From positions 868,001 through 932,000 of the forward strand of contig JAXMCK010000003.1 in NCBI GenBank assembly GCA_046349395.1: a stretch of DNA of 64,000 nt, read 5' to 3'. The translations under genes were made by a program, and so were the position numbers. Below, piece after piece: positions 14,631 to 25,642 of this stretch; within the stretch, counting starts at the first letter, position 1, and each line of letters starts with the position of its first letter. This DNA is from JAXMCK01 sp046349395. Lineage in GTDB: Bacteria > Pseudomonadota > Alphaproteobacteria > Geminicoccales > Geminicoccaceae. Under the pieces are notes generated by a model. The model was not told where the DNA came from. It saw nothing but the letters and a program-made list of their open reading frames with translations, and ran no database searches.

Positions 14631-16733
14631 ATGACGACCACGCCTTCGCGCGAGCGGCAGACGCCTACCCCAGTTCCACCCGTCGCCCCCCGGCATCCTT
14701 GCCGGCACGAGCGTTTCGGCACGAGCTGGGAGGACCCTTACGCTTGGCTGCGCGATCCCGGCTACCCCGACGTGCGCGATCCGGAGATCCTGGCTCATCT
14801 GCGTGCCGAGAACACCTATTTCGACCAGATGATGGCGCCGCACGCGGCGTTCATCGAGCGGCTACATGACGAACTGAAAGCGCGGATCAAGTCGGACGAC
14901 CATTCCGTACCCGTCCGCGACGGCGGTTTCGAGTTCCACTGGCGGTTCTTCGAGGGGGCGCAGTACCGGACCTGGTTCCGCCGCCGGCTCGACGAGACCG
15001 AGGCCCGGATCATCCTCGACGAGCGCGAGATGGCCGAGGGCAAGAGCTTCTTCCAGCTGCGTGCGCTGGACACCAGCCCTGACGGCCGGCTGCTCGCCTA
15101 CACGACCGACGAGGACGGCTCCGAGCGTTTCGGCCTGCACCTGAAGGACCTCGAATCCGACACGACGCTGGGTGATCTCGTCACGAACATCTCCGGTTCG
15201 GTGGCCTGGGCCGAGGATGGCCGGACGCTCCTCTATGTGGAGCTGAACGACCAGCTACGGCCGTTCCGCGTGAAGGCACACCGCGTCGGCACGGCCGCCG
15301 AGACAGATCTGACGCTCTACGAGGAGGACGACCCGGCCTTCTTCGTCTCGATCGGCAAGACGACGAGCCGGCGCTTCCTGCTCATCCGTACAGGTACCCA
15401 CGTCACCACCGAGATCAGGGTGATCGACGCGAGCGCGCCGCTGGACACACCGGTGCTGGTCGCCGCGCGGCGGGTGAACCACCGCTATTCGCTCGATCAC
15501 GCGCACGGCCGCTTCTGGATCCTGACCAACGACACCCATGCCAACTTCCGCATGGTCAGCGTGCCGGAAGAAGCGCCGTCGGAAGCTCATTGGCGGGAGG
15601 AGATCGCCGGCAACGAGCACCACTACCTGCTCGACGTCACCTGCTTCGAAGGCTTCATGGTCCTGCACGAGCGGGCCGACGGCCTCGCCCATCTGCGCGT
15701 GCGGACCTATGCGGGCGACGAGCACGTCATCGACTTCCACGAGGCGGTCTATGCCGCGGCACTTGGCGACAATCGCGAGTTCGCGACCGACACCATCCGA
15801 GTCGGCTACACCTCGATGGTCACGCCCGCCTCGGTGATCGACTACCATGTGCCGACGCGCGATCTCGTCGTGCGCAAGGTGCAGGAGATCCCGTCGGGCT
15901 ACGACCCGTCGCGCTACGTCAGCCGGCGCCTGCTGGCGCCGGCTGCCGACGGGGTCGAGGTGCCGATCACCATCGTCTACCGCGACGACTTTCCCCAGCA
16001 TGGCGGCGGGCCACTGCTGCTCTACGGCTACGGCTCGTATGGGCACAGCATCGATCCCGCCTTCGCCGCCTCAAGGCTGTCGCTGCTCGACCGCGGCTTC
16101 GCGTTCGCGCTGGCCCATGTACGGGGCGGGGACGAGCTGGGCTGGCACTGGTACGAGGACGGCAAGCTCGCAAAGAAGACGAACAGCTTCACCGACTTCA
16201 TCGCCTGTGCCGAGTACCTGATCGAGACCGGCTATGCGCGGCCGGGGCAGATCGCGATCCGTGGCGGCAGTGCCGGCGGCATGCTGATGGGGGCGGTCGC
16301 CAACATGCGGCCCGACCTCTGGCGGTGCGTGGTGGCGGAGGTGCCGTTCGTCGACGTGCTGAACACGATGCTGGACGCCAGCCTGCCGCTCACCCCGATC
16401 GAGTGGCCGGAGTGGGGCGATCCGCTAGAAGACGAGACGGCATTCCGGCATATCCTTAGCTACAGCCCCTACGACAACATCAAGCCGCAGCCTTATCCGG
16501 CGATGTTCGTCACCGCGGGCATCGCCGACCCGCGGGTCACCTACTGGGAGCCCGCCAAGTTTGTGGCGCGGCTGCGGGCGACGACCACGGGCGATGCACC
16601 GGTGCTGTTCCGCGTCAACATGGGGGCGGGGCACTTCGGCAAGTCGGGCCGCTATGACGCGCTCCACGAACTGGCCGAGCAGTACGCCTTCGTCCTCGAC
16701 TGTTTCGGCCTCGCGGAGACCCCGGTCAGCTGA
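14631..16733 (+). CDS. ptrB: oligopeptidase B (S9A prolyl oligopeptidase family)
   Basis: This 700-residue serine peptidase has an N-terminal seven-bladed propeller (about residues 70-400) and an alpha/beta hydrolase domain. The catalytic triad is Ser547 in GGSAGGM, Asp633 in AGIADPRV and His668 in GAGHFGKSG, spaced as in E. coli PtrB. Family members cut short peptides after arginine or lysine in the cytosol. The conserved N terminus HERFGTSWEDPYAWLRDP fixes the reading frame. The ATG at 14631 was chosen over an ORF start 60 bases upstream. Its last eight bases overlap convergent prmC. Confidence 0.93.
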   Translation: MTTTPSRERQTPTPVPPVAPRHPCRHERFGTSWEDPYAWLRDPGYPDVRDPEILAHLRAENTYFDQMMAPHAAFIERLHDELKARIKSDDHSVPVRDGGFEFHWRFFEGAQYRTWFRRRLDETEARIILDEREMAEGKSFFQLRALDTSPDGRLLAYTTDEDGSERFGLHLKDLESDTTLGDLVTNISGSVAWAEDGRTLLYVELNDQLRPFRVKAHRVGTAAETDLTLYEEDDPAFFVSIGKTTSRRFLLIRTGTHVTTEIRVIDASAPLDTPVLVAARRVNHRYSLDHAHGRFWILTNDTHANFRMVSVPEEAPSEAHWREEIAGNEHHYLLDVTCFEGFMVLHERADGLAHLRVRTYAGDEHVIDFHEAVYAAALGDNREFATDTIRVGYTSMVTPASVIDYHVPTRDLVVRKVQEIPSGYDPSRYVSRRLLAPAADGVEVPITIVYRDDFPQHGGGPLLLYGYGSYGHSIDPAFAASRLSLLDRGFAFALAHVRGGDELGWHWYEDGKLAKKTNSFTDFIACAEYLIETGYARPGQIAIRGGSAGGMLMGAVANMRPDLWRCVVAEVPFVDVLNTMLDASLPLTPIEWPEWGDPLEDETAFRHILSYSPYDNIKPQPYPAMFVTAGIADPRVTYWEPAKFVARLRATTTGDAPVLFRVNMGAGHFGKSGRYDALHELAEQYAFVLDCFGLAETPVS

Positions 16734-17574
16734 TTCGGCGCAGGATCAGACAACGGACGATGCCGGCGAGGTCGCGACGGGGGTCCACAGCGAAGCCGGC
16801 CTTTGCCGCCAGTGCTTCGATCGCTCGCTCCTGATCCTTGCCGATCTCCAGAATCGCCAAGGCTCGCGTTACCAGCAGACGGGGCAGGGCCGCGATGATG
16901 GCCCGGTAGGCGTCGAGCCCGTCGCTGCCGCCATCGAGGGCGAGGCGGGGCTCGCGGTCGCGAACCTCAGGCTCCAGGCCCTCGATGTCGCCGGTGGGGA
17001 TATAGGGCGGGTTGGAGACGACGAGGTCGAAGGGGCCGTCAACGCCGTCGGCGAAGCTCGTGCGCACGATACGCGCGCGGTCGGCGACACCGAGGGCGGT
17101 CGCGTTCGCAGCCGTGAGATCGAGGGCGGTGTCGGCGAGGTCAGTGCCGACTCCGGTCGCCTTTGCAAAGAGGGTGAGCAGCGTCAGGAGAAGGATCCCG
17201 GTCCCGGTGCCGATGTCGAGGATGCGCAAGGGCCGGGTTCGATCGGGGAGGGCCGCCAATGCGGCCTCGATCAGCGTCTCGGTGTCGGCGCGGGGTACGA
17301 GCACGCCCGGCCGAACAGCGAATGGCAGGCTCCAGAACTCGGCCCGGCCCAGTATGTAGGCGATCGGCTCCCGTGCGGTGCGACGGTCTAGAAGAGCCGC
17401 AAACGTCGAAACCTGCTCCTGCGGAACGTCGTGCGCGGGGTCGGCGGTCTGGCGGGCGCGGTCGAGGCCCGTCGCATGGGCGAGCAGCAACCTCGCTTCC
17501 GCTCGGGGGTTAGGGACGCCGGCGTCACGAAGTCGACGGGCGCCGCTCACGAGCAGGCTCTCGACTGTCGTCAT
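16726..17574 (-). CDS. prmC: peptide chain release factor N5-glutamine methyltransferase
   Basis: This 282-residue enzyme methylates the GGQ glutamine of release factors RF1 and RF2. Its N-terminal helical domain is followed by the SAM-binding motif ILDIGTGTGIL near residue 120 and the diagnostic VVSNPPYIP near residue 187. The last eight bases overlap the convergent oligopeptidase gene. In many alphaproteobacteria prmC follows prfA directly. Here an aldo/keto reductase on the other strand lies between them, so prmC must have its own promoter in the 41-bp gap or downstream of it. Confidence 0.93.
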   Translation of the reverse strand: MTTVESLLVSGARRLRDAGVPNPRAEARLLLAHATGLDRARQTADPAHDVPQEQVSTFAALLDRRTAREPIAYILGRAEFWSLPFAVRPGVLVPRADTETLIEAALAALPDRTRPLRILDIGTGTGILLLTLLTLFAKATGVGTDLADTALDLTAANATALGVADRARIVRTSFADGVDGPFDLVVSNPPYIPTGDIEGLEPEVRDREPRLALDGGSDGLDAYRAIIAALPRLLVTRALAILEIGKDQERAIEALAAKAGFAVDPRRDLAGIVRCLILRRIS

Positions 17575-17615
17575 CCTGGGCTACAAGCTGGCTGCTGCAG
17601 GTAGGGGAGGCCACA

Positions 17616-18494
17616 ATGGTGGATCGGGGGCGGCCGGCGTCGGCTGCCGGAACGTTCAAGCTCGGCGGCGAGCTGGAAGTGGCGCGGATGGCCTACGGGG
17701 CCATGCGGCTGACGGGCCAGCCCGGTAATTGGGGGCCTTACACCGATCCCATCGGCGCCAAGCGCCTGCTGCACCGGGCCCTCGACCTCGGCGTGAACCT
17801 GATCGACACGGCGCATGCCTATGGCCCGGGCTTCAACGAGGCGTTGATCGCGCAGGCCCTGCATCCCTATCCGGCCGATCTCGTCATCGCGACCAAGGGC
17901 GGCATCTGGAAGACGGGCCCCGGCCTGTTCCACCGCGACTCGCGGCCCGAGGCGCTGCGGGCCGTGTGCGAGGCCTGCCTGCTCCACCTCAAGCGCGACC
18001 GGCTCGACCTCTTCCAGCTGCACTGGGTCGACGACAAGGTGCCCTGGGCGGAGGCGATCGGCGGGCTGCAGCGGCTGGTCGAGGAGGGCAAGGTCCGCTT
18101 CATCGGCATCTGCAACGTGACGGCCGAGCAGGCGCGGCAGGCGATGGACATGGCCCCCATTGCCTCGGTCCAGAACCGGTTCGCGCTGAACGACGAGGAG
18201 CATCGGCCGGTCCTGCAGCTCTGTGCCGAAAGGGGTGTGGCCTTCATCCCCTACGGACCGCTCGGCGCCAAGCCGTTCGAGCAGGATGCGCCGCTGACAC
18301 GGGCGACGGGCAAGATCGCCGAGGTCGCCCGCGAGCACGAGGCGACGACGGGTCAGATCGCTCTCGCCTGGCTGCTGGCGCAGGCGCCGGTGGTGCTGCC
18401 GATCCCGGGCACCACGAGTGTCGGGCATCTGGAAGAGAACGTCGCCGCGACGGGCTTCCGGCTGAGCGAGAAGGATCTGGCGGCCCTGCGCTGA
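17616..18494 (+). CDS. aldo/keto reductase
   Basis: This 292-residue NADPH-dependent oxidoreductase shows the AKR barrel motifs: RMAYGAMRLTG, LGVNLIDTAHAYG with catalytic Asp and Tyr, VIATKGGI with catalytic Lys, and RLDLFQLHWVD with the fourth catalytic position His. The cofactor end is LPIPGTTSVGHLEENV. Substrates would be an aldehyde or ketone, unknown here. A GGGGAGG ribosome site lies close before the ATG at 17616. It is transcribed against its neighbours, sitting between prfA and prmC, and ends 10 bases from the prfA stop. Confidence 0.9.
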   Translation: MVDRGRPASAAGTFKLGGELEVARMAYGAMRLTGQPGNWGPYTDPIGAKRLLHRALDLGVNLIDTAHAYGPGFNEALIAQALHPYPADLVIATKGGIWKTGPGLFHRDSRPEALRAVCEACLLHLKRDRLDLFQLHWVDDKVPWAEAIGGLQRLVEEGKVRFIGICNVTAEQARQAMDMAPIASVQNRFALNDEEHRPVLQLCAERGVAFIPYGPLGAKPFEQDAPLTRATGKIAEVAREHEATTGQIALAWLLAQAPVVLPIPGTTSVGHLEENVAATGFRLSEKDLAALR

Positions 18495-18504
18495 GGGGAC
18501 CGGC

Positions 18505-19563
18505 TCAGCTCGCCTCGGCGAGCCGGACCGCCTGGTCCTCGGCGATCAGCGGCTCGATCAACTCGTCGAGAAGCTCGCCCGTGACGATGCGGTCGAGCTT
18601 GTAGAGGGTCAGCTCGATCCGGTGATCGGTGACCCGGTTCTGCGGGAAATTGTAGGTCCGGATCCGCTCGGAGCGGTCACCCGAGCCGACCTGGCCCTTG
18701 CGATCTGCCGCGCGCGACGCGTGAAGGGCGGCGCGCTGCTGCTCGAACAGGCGGCTGCGCAGGATGGCCATCGCCTTTGCCTTGTTCTTGTGCTGCGAGC
18801 GCTCGTCCTGCATCGCGACGACGATGCCGGACGGGCGGTGCGTGATGCGGACGGCACTTTCCGTGCGGTTGACGTGCTGACCACCCGCACCGCTGGCCCG
18901 ATAGACGTCGATCTCGAGGTCGCTGTCCTCGATCTTGACGTCGACCTCGTCGGCCTCGGGCAGCACGGCCACCGTCGCCGCCGAGGTGTGGATGCGCCCT
19001 CCGGCCTCGGTGACGGGCACGCGCTGGACCCGGTGCACGCCGGCCTCGAACTTGAAGCGGGCGAAGACGCCGCGCCCGGCGACCTCGGCCACGACTTCCT
19101 TGATGCCGCCGAGATCGCTCTCGGTCATCGACAGGATCTCGAAGCGCCAGCCCTTGAGGTCGGCGTAGCGCTGGTACATGCGCAGAAGATCGCCGGCGAA
19201 GAGTGCCGCCTCGTCGCCGCCGGTGCCGGCGCGGATCTCGAGAATGGCCGACTTCTCGTCGGCGATGTCCTTCGGCAGCAGGAGGAGCTGGACCTCACGC
19301 TCCAGCTGCGGCTGCTTTGCCTCCAGCTCGCGCAACTCGGCCTCGGCCATCTCCCGCATCTCGGGATCGTCCAGCATCGGGCGGAGATCGCGGATGTCGC
19401 GGCGGACGCGCTGCAGCGCTTCGATGCCTTCGACCACCGGGCCGAGGTCGGAATACTCCTTGGCCAGCGAGGCGTAGGACGAGGGTGCGGCCTCGGCCAG
19501 GAGCGCCGAGAGCTCGTCGCGGCGGGCCAGGATCTGGTCGAGGCGCTGGTCGAAGCCGGACAT
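18505..19563 (-). CDS. prfA: peptide chain release factor 1
   Basis: This 352-residue protein recognises UAA and UAG stop codons. It has the GGQ hydrolysis motif in ASGAGGQHVNRTESAV near residue 230. The anticodon-like PxT region is expected near residue 185, where RVPVTEAGGRIHTS is seen. Length matches RF1. Its ATG overlaps the hisS stop by one base (TGATG), so translation is likely coupled. It is the last gene of the leftward lysC-to-prfA block. Confidence 0.96.
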   Translation of the reverse strand: MSGFDQRLDQILARRDELSALLAEAAPSSYASLAKEYSDLGPVVEGIEALQRVRRDIRDLRPMLDDPEMREMAEAELRELEAKQPQLEREVQLLLLPKDIADEKSAILEIRAGTGGDEAALFAGDLLRMYQRYADLKGWRFEILSMTESDLGGIKEVVAEVAGRGVFARFKFEAGVHRVQRVPVTEAGGRIHTSAATVAVLPEADEVDVKIEDSDLEIDVYRASGAGGQHVNRTESAVRITHRPSGIVVAMQDERSQHKNKAKAMAILRSRLFEQQRAALHASRAADRKGQVGSGDRSERIRTYNFPQNRVTDHRIELTLYKLDRIVTGELLDELIEPLIAEDQAVRLAEAS

Positions 19564-20797
19564 CAGGCGGCGAGGTGGCCCGACAGGGCGTCGAGGCCCA
19601 CCTCCGTCTCGGCACCGGTGTCGAGGTCGCGCACCTTGGCGGCGCCGCGGTCGAGCTCCGAGTCGCCGATCGAGACGGCGATGCGCGCCTGCAGCTTGTC
19701 GGCGCGCTTCATACGCTGGCCGGGCTTGCCCTTGAAGGCCAGCTCGACGGTGACGCCGGCGCGGCGAAGGGTGTCGGCCAGGGTCTGGGCCACGCCTTCG
19801 GCGCGTTCGCCGATCGGGATCAGAGCCACGGGACGCGGCCCGGGCGGGGTCTCGGCGAGAAGCATGGAGAGCCGCTCGACGCCGGCGGCCCAGCCGACAC
19901 CCGGCAGGTCGGGGCCGCCCATGGCGCGCATCAGGCCGTCATAGCGGCCGCCGGCGATGACGGCACCCTGCGAGCCCAGGGCGGTCGTCGTGAACTCGAA
20001 GGCGGTGTGGTTGTAGTAGTCGAGGCCGCGCACGAGGCGCTCGTTGACGGTGAAGCCGATGCCGAGCCGGCCGAGGCCGTCCTGGACGCGGCCGAAGAAG
20101 TCGCGGCTGGCGGCGTTGAGATGCTCGCCGAGCAGCGGCGCCTCGGCGACGACCGCACGGTCGCCCTCGTCCTTGCTGTCGAGTACCCTGAGCGGGTTTC
20201 GGACGAGACGATCGAGACTGTCCTTGGAGAGGCGATCGCGCCGTCCTTCGAGATAGGCGACGAGCACGTCGCGATAGGCCATGCGGCTCTCGCGGTCGCC
20301 CAGGGTGTTCAGCTCCAGCGTCGTGTGGGCGCGGATGCCGAGTTCGTCCAGAATGTGGGCGCCGATCGCGATGACCTCCACATCACCCAAAGGCTCGTTC
20401 GCGCCCAGAAGCTCGACGCCGATCTGGTGGAACTGGCGGAGCCGGCCCTTCTGCGGCCGCTCGAAGCGGAACATCGGGCCGTAGTAGAAGAACTTGAGCG
20501 GCAGGTCCTGGGTGAGGCCGCCGGTGATGACCGCACGCACCACGCCCGCGGTGTTCTCGGGCCGCAGGGTCATGCTGTCGCCGCCGCGGTCCTCGAAGGT
20601 GTACATCTCCTTCGTGACCACGTCCGAAGTCTCGCCGAGCGTGCGCTGGAAGACCTCGGTGAACTCGAAGATGGGGGTGGCGATCTCGCCGTAGCCATAG
20701 CGGCCGGCGATAGTGCGGCCGGTGTCGGACACCTTGCGGTGGCGCCGCAGATCCTCGCCCAGCAGGTCGTGCGTGCCGCGGGCCGGCCGGAGCTGAC

Positions 20798-20801
<4 letters not shown>
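19563..20801 (-). CDS. hisS: histidyl-tRNA synthetase
   Basis: This 412-residue class II aminoacyl-tRNA synthetase starts MSQLRPARGTHDLLGEDL. It shows motif 2 region MFRFERPQKGRLRQFHQIGVE, the HisA signature LVRGLDYYNHTAFEF, motif 3 region VGWAAGVERLSM, and a C-terminal anticodon-binding domain with PVALIPIG. It charges tRNA-His. The gene overlaps the ispG stop by four bases (ATGA) and the prfA start by one base, indicating one operon. Confidence 0.96.
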
Positions 20802-22042
<1,241 letters not shown>

Positions 22043-22117
22043 GAGAGGAGGGGCCTCGCGGCTAAAGCTCGCGCGCCATATGACGCGCGACCCCGCTGCG
22101 CGCAAGCGCGCCCGAGG

Positions 22118-23164
22118 TCAGTGCGACCGTGCGGCCAGCACGTCCGGTGCGAGCACGAAGTTCTTGACCAAGGCACCGCGGGCCCCGACCGGACCCAGCG
22201 ACGCGCCGTCGAACTCGACGGTCACGCCGCCGGCATTGCCCGTCCGCAGGGCGAGGTCGGTCCGCTCGGGCAGCTCCATGCGCTCGCCCGGCTCCATCGT
22301 GCGGGTCCGGACGAACTGTCCGTCGGCGCTGCGGACCTGGATCCAGCTCTTCTCGGTCGCGACGAGCACGACGCGGGCGGGTGGCGGAGCGGCCGCTGGC
22401 TGCTGAGCAGGCTCAAGGGACGCGAGCAGCTCGGCGGTGGAAGCCGGTACCGGGGGTGTCCCGTCGCGCGCCGTTTCGGCAGCCACCGCACTCGTCACGT
22501 CGGGCACGGGCGAAGGCTGTGCCGCTGGGCTCGTTGGCGGTGTTGCGGGGGTCGGCTCCGCCGGATGGGCGATCACCGGCGCCGGTTCGTTGGCGGCTAC
22601 CGCTGTGGGTGGCGGGCTCGTCGGCTCGACGACGGGTGCAGCCACCGTGACCGGCGGAGGTGCCGGCGGCTCGATCTCGGGCTCGACGAAACCGACGTCG
22701 TTGCCGGCCACGATCGTGACGTCGGCGGGCTCCAGCGCCGGGTGAAGGAACGCGTACCAGCCGGTATAGAGGGCGGCGGCCAGGACCAGCGAGGCGGCCA
22801 ACAGCGATGCGGCAGGGTTGCGGCGCGGCTCCGGTGGCGGCTCGGGATATTGCAGAGCCGGCGGCGGCGTCGTGTCGACGAGCGCCTCGTGCTGAGCCCG
22901 CACCAGCGGGTCGGGATCGAAGCCCAGATGCCGGGCGTAGGTGCGCAGGAAGCCCGCGGCATAGGGCATGCCGGGCAACCGCGAAGGGTCGCCCGCCTCC
23001 AACGCCTCGAGATAGTCGCGGCGGATTCGCAGATAGGCGGCCGCATCGGCCAGCTGCTCACGCCGCTCGCTCCGCGCCTCCTGGAGATGCGCGCCGATCT
23101 GGCGAAGGGTCGCGAGATCCGGCTCTCGACCCGGTGGCTTGGGCTTAGCGTGCGTGAGCATCAT
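22118..23164 (-). CDS. RodZ-like helix-turn-helix membrane protein
   Basis: This protein of about 348 residues has a cytoplasmic RodZ-type helix-turn-helix (LRQIGAHLQEARSER through LEALEAGDPSRLPGMPYAAGFLRTYA). One membrane helix (ASLLAASLVLAAALYTGWYAFL) and a long Pro/Ala-rich linker follow. A C-terminal DUF4115 beta domain (VLVATEKSWIQVRSADG) completes it. RodZ links MreB to the cell envelope and helps set rod shape. ATGs at 23164 and 23161 are both plausible; a TTG at 23188 is less likely. The position between ptsP and ispG is usual for relatives. Confidence 0.82.
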   Translation of the reverse strand: MMLTHAKPKPPGREPDLATLRQIGAHLQEARSERREQLADAAAYLRIRRDYLEALEAGDPSRLPGMPYAAGFLRTYARHLGFDPDPLVRAQHEALVDTTPPPALQYPEPPPEPRRNPAASLLAASLVLAAALYTGWYAFLHPALEPADVTIVAGNDVGFVEPEIEPPAPPPVTVAAPVVEPTSPPPTAVAANEPAPVIAHPAEPTPATPPTSPAAQPSPVPDVTSAVAAETARDGTPPVPASTAELLASLEPAQQPAAAPPPARVVLVATEKSWIQVRSADGQFVRTRTMEPGERMELPERTDLALRTGNAGGVTVEFDGASLGPVGARGALVKNFVLAPDVLAARSH

Positions 23165-23269
23165 CGATGTCGGCGGGCTCCGTGCCAATTCCGGACACGG
23201 TCAGGATCTGACGCGCCGAACCTTAGCAAAACGCAACTATTGGGCAAATACGAACCGGGCCTGTCAACG

Positions 23270-25642
23270 TCAGAAAGACTGATAGACGCTTGTCGGCAAC
23301 ACCACGCCGTGGTCCTGGGCATAGGCCTGCAGCGAGCCGCGCACGCTGTGATCCGGGAGGTGCAGGAGGCGCTCCAGGTACTGCCCCAAGGCGGCCGCAT
23401 CCAGGCTGCGGACCATGGCTTTCACGGGTCCCACCTCGCTCGCGGCTACGGAGAGATGGCGGGCGCCGAGGCCGACCAGCGCCATGGCTTCGAGGGGGCG
23501 GCTGGCGATCTCGCCGCAGACGCTGAGACGCACCCCGGCGGCCCGCGCCTTTTCAACCAACTCGCGCAGAAAGCTCAGGGCCGGCGGCGAGAGGACGTCG
23601 TAGCGGTCGCTGAGTGCCGGGTTGCCGCGGTCGCAGGCGAAGAGGAATGCCAGGAGATCGTTGCTGCCGACGGAGAGGAAGTCGACCTTCGGCAGAAGCG
23701 TCGACAGCTGGAAGAAGAGTGCCGGCACCTCCAGCATGGCGCCGACCACGACCTTGTCCGGCATCACCTGCCGGCGTGAGCGTGCACGCTCCAGCTCCAG
23801 ATCGAGCAGCAGCCGGGCGGCATCGAATTCGGCCACCTCGGCGATCATCGGGAACATCACATGGAATTCGCGCTCGGCGGCGGCCTCGATCATGGCTCGC
23901 AGCTGGACGCGGAGAATGGAGGGCCGATCCAGCGTCAGCCGGATGGCGCGCATGCCCATCGCCGGATTCTCTTCGACCGGGATCCGCCAGTAGGGCAGCT
24001 GCTTGTCGCTGCCGATGTCGAGCGTGCGGAAGACGACGGGCCGGTCGCGTGCCTGCTCCAGCACGAGGCGGTAGTGCTCCGCCTGGGCGGAGCGGTCGGG
24101 AAACCGCGTCCGCGTCATGAAGGCGAGTTCGGTGCGGTAGAGGCCGCAGCCCTCGGCGCCAGTCGTGTCGAGGTCGCCGATGTCGGCCAGGAACGCGGCA
24201 TTAATCGAGAGCGACACGGCGATGCCGTCGCGCGTGACCGAGGGAAAGTCGCGCAGCAGGTCCAGGGCCTGGCGGCGCTCGGCGCGGTCCTTGACGGCCG
24301 CCTGCACCGCCTGGACGATGTCGTCCGTCGGGCGGATGAGGACCTGGCCCGTCTCGGCGTCGACCGCGACGACATCACCGGAGTCGATCGCCGACATCGC
24401 ACCGTCGACCCGGCCCAGCATCGGGATGCCGAAGGCGCGCGCTACGATCGTCACGTGCGCGGTCTTGGAGCCCTCTTCGAGCACGATGCCGCGGATGCGG
24501 CGGCGGTCGTACTCGATGAGATCGGCGGCGCCGAGGTCGCGGGCGACCAGGATGACATCGCCCGGCAGGCTGCGGACGTCCTGGCCGTGGCTGCTGCCGA
24601 CGAGGTGGCGGAGCAGCCGGTTGGCGACGTCCTCAAGGTCGGTCAGCCGTTCGCGATGGTAGGGATCGCTGGCGTGGCCGATGCGGACCCGCGTCTCCTC
24701 CTGCACGCGACGCACCGCGGCCTCGGCGGAGAGGCCCGTTTCGACGGCTTCGCGGATCCGGCGGTACCAGCCGCGGTCGTGCGCGAACATGCGGTAGGCC
24801 TCGAGGACCTCGTAATGCTCGCCCCCGGTGATGTCGCTGCCGGCGATCAGCTCGTCGAGATGGGTCCGAAGCTCGTCCAGCGCCTGTTCCAGCCGCTCGA
24901 TCTCCGCCTGGGGATCGTCGGCCAGGAGCCGCTTCACCTCGACCCGGGGCTCGTGCAGCCACGCCCGACCGACGCCCACGCCCTCGACGAGGCGCATGCC
25001 GTCGAGGCGCCGCATCTCGGCGCGCACACCCGTGAGATCCGCGTACTTGGCGGTATCGACGAGACCGCCGGCCGCGAACATCTCGGCCAGGATCGAGGCG
25101 ATGATCTGCAGCGCCTCGATCTCGTCCTCGGCGTAGAGGCGACTTGCCCGGTTCTGCACCGTGAGGACGCCGACGACCGTGCCGGAGCGGATGATCGGCA
25201 CGCCGAGGAACGAGTGGTAGACCTCCTCGCCGGTCTCCGGAAAATACACGAAGCTCGGGTGAGCCTGGGCGTCCGCCGTGTTGATGACGGTGCCCTGGGC
25301 GGCGATCGTGCCGACGAGGCCCTCGCCGACGGTCATGCGGGTCCGGTGGACCGACTCCGGCGCCAGACCCTCCGTGGCGAACAGCTCGATGACGTCGCCG
25401 GCACGCCGGAAGTAGACCGAGCAGACCTCGGCGACGAGGTTGGCGGCGATGAGCTGGACGAGCCGATCCAGCCGCTGCTGCGGGGCGACCGGCTCGGCCT
25501 GGATCTCGATCAGGCGCCGCAGCAGACGCCTACTGCCGGTGAACTCGAAGCCGCGACGCGCCTCGGCTGGCGATTCGGTTAGGGCACGCCCCGTCGTCGT
25601 CGCACCGGTACCGCCGCGCGTGCCAGGGCTGTTCGCCGTCAC
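23270..25642 (-). CDS. ptsP: phosphoenolpyruvate-protein phosphotransferase of the nitrogen PTS (EI-Ntr)
   Basis: This 790-residue protein has a GAF domain (about residues 45-190) followed by the EI phosphotransferase. The phospho-accepting histidine is His396 in SKTAHVTIVAR. PEP-binding motifs include YRTELAFMTR, the region LDIGSDKQLPY, and the C-terminal VGSNDLLAFLFACDR with SVCGEIASRP. It takes phosphate from PEP and passes it to NPr and EIIA-Ntr; the GAF domain senses glutamine or alpha-ketoglutarate in relatives. The start is a GTG whose GTGA overlaps the stop of the upstream gene. Confidence 0.95.
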   Translation of the reverse strand: MTANSPGTRGGTGATTTGRALTESPAEARRGFEFTGSRRLLRRLIEIQAEPVAPQQRLDRLVQLIAANLVAEVCSVYFRRAGDVIELFATEGLAPESVHRTRMTVGEGLVGTIAAQGTVINTADAQAHPSFVYFPETGEEVYHSFLGVPIIRSGTVVGVLTVQNRASRLYAEDEIEALQIIASILAEMFAAGGLVDTAKYADLTGVRAEMRRLDGMRLVEGVGVGRAWLHEPRVEVKRLLADDPQAEIERLEQALDELRTHLDELIAGSDITGGEHYEVLEAYRMFAHDRGWYRRIREAVETGLSAEAAVRRVQEETRVRIGHASDPYHRERLTDLEDVANRLLRHLVGSSHGQDVRSLPGDVILVARDLGAADLIEYDRRRIRGIVLEEGSKTAHVTIVARAFGIPMLGRVDGAMSAIDSGDVVAVDAETGQVLIRPTDDIVQAVQAAVKDRAERRQALDLLRDFPSVTRDGIAVSLSINAAFLADIGDLDTTGAEGCGLYRTELAFMTRTRFPDRSAQAEHYRLVLEQARDRPVVFRTLDIGSDKQLPYWRIPVEENPAMGMRAIRLTLDRPSILRVQLRAMIEAAAEREFHVMFPMIAEVAEFDAARLLLDLELERARSRRQVMPDKVVVGAMLEVPALFFQLSTLLPKVDFLSVGSNDLLAFLFACDRGNPALSDRYDVLSPPALSFLRELVEKARAAGVRLSVCGEIASRPLEAMALVGLGARHLSVAASEVGPVKAMVRSLDAAALGQYLERLLHLPDHSVRGSLQAYAQDHGVVLPTSVYQSF

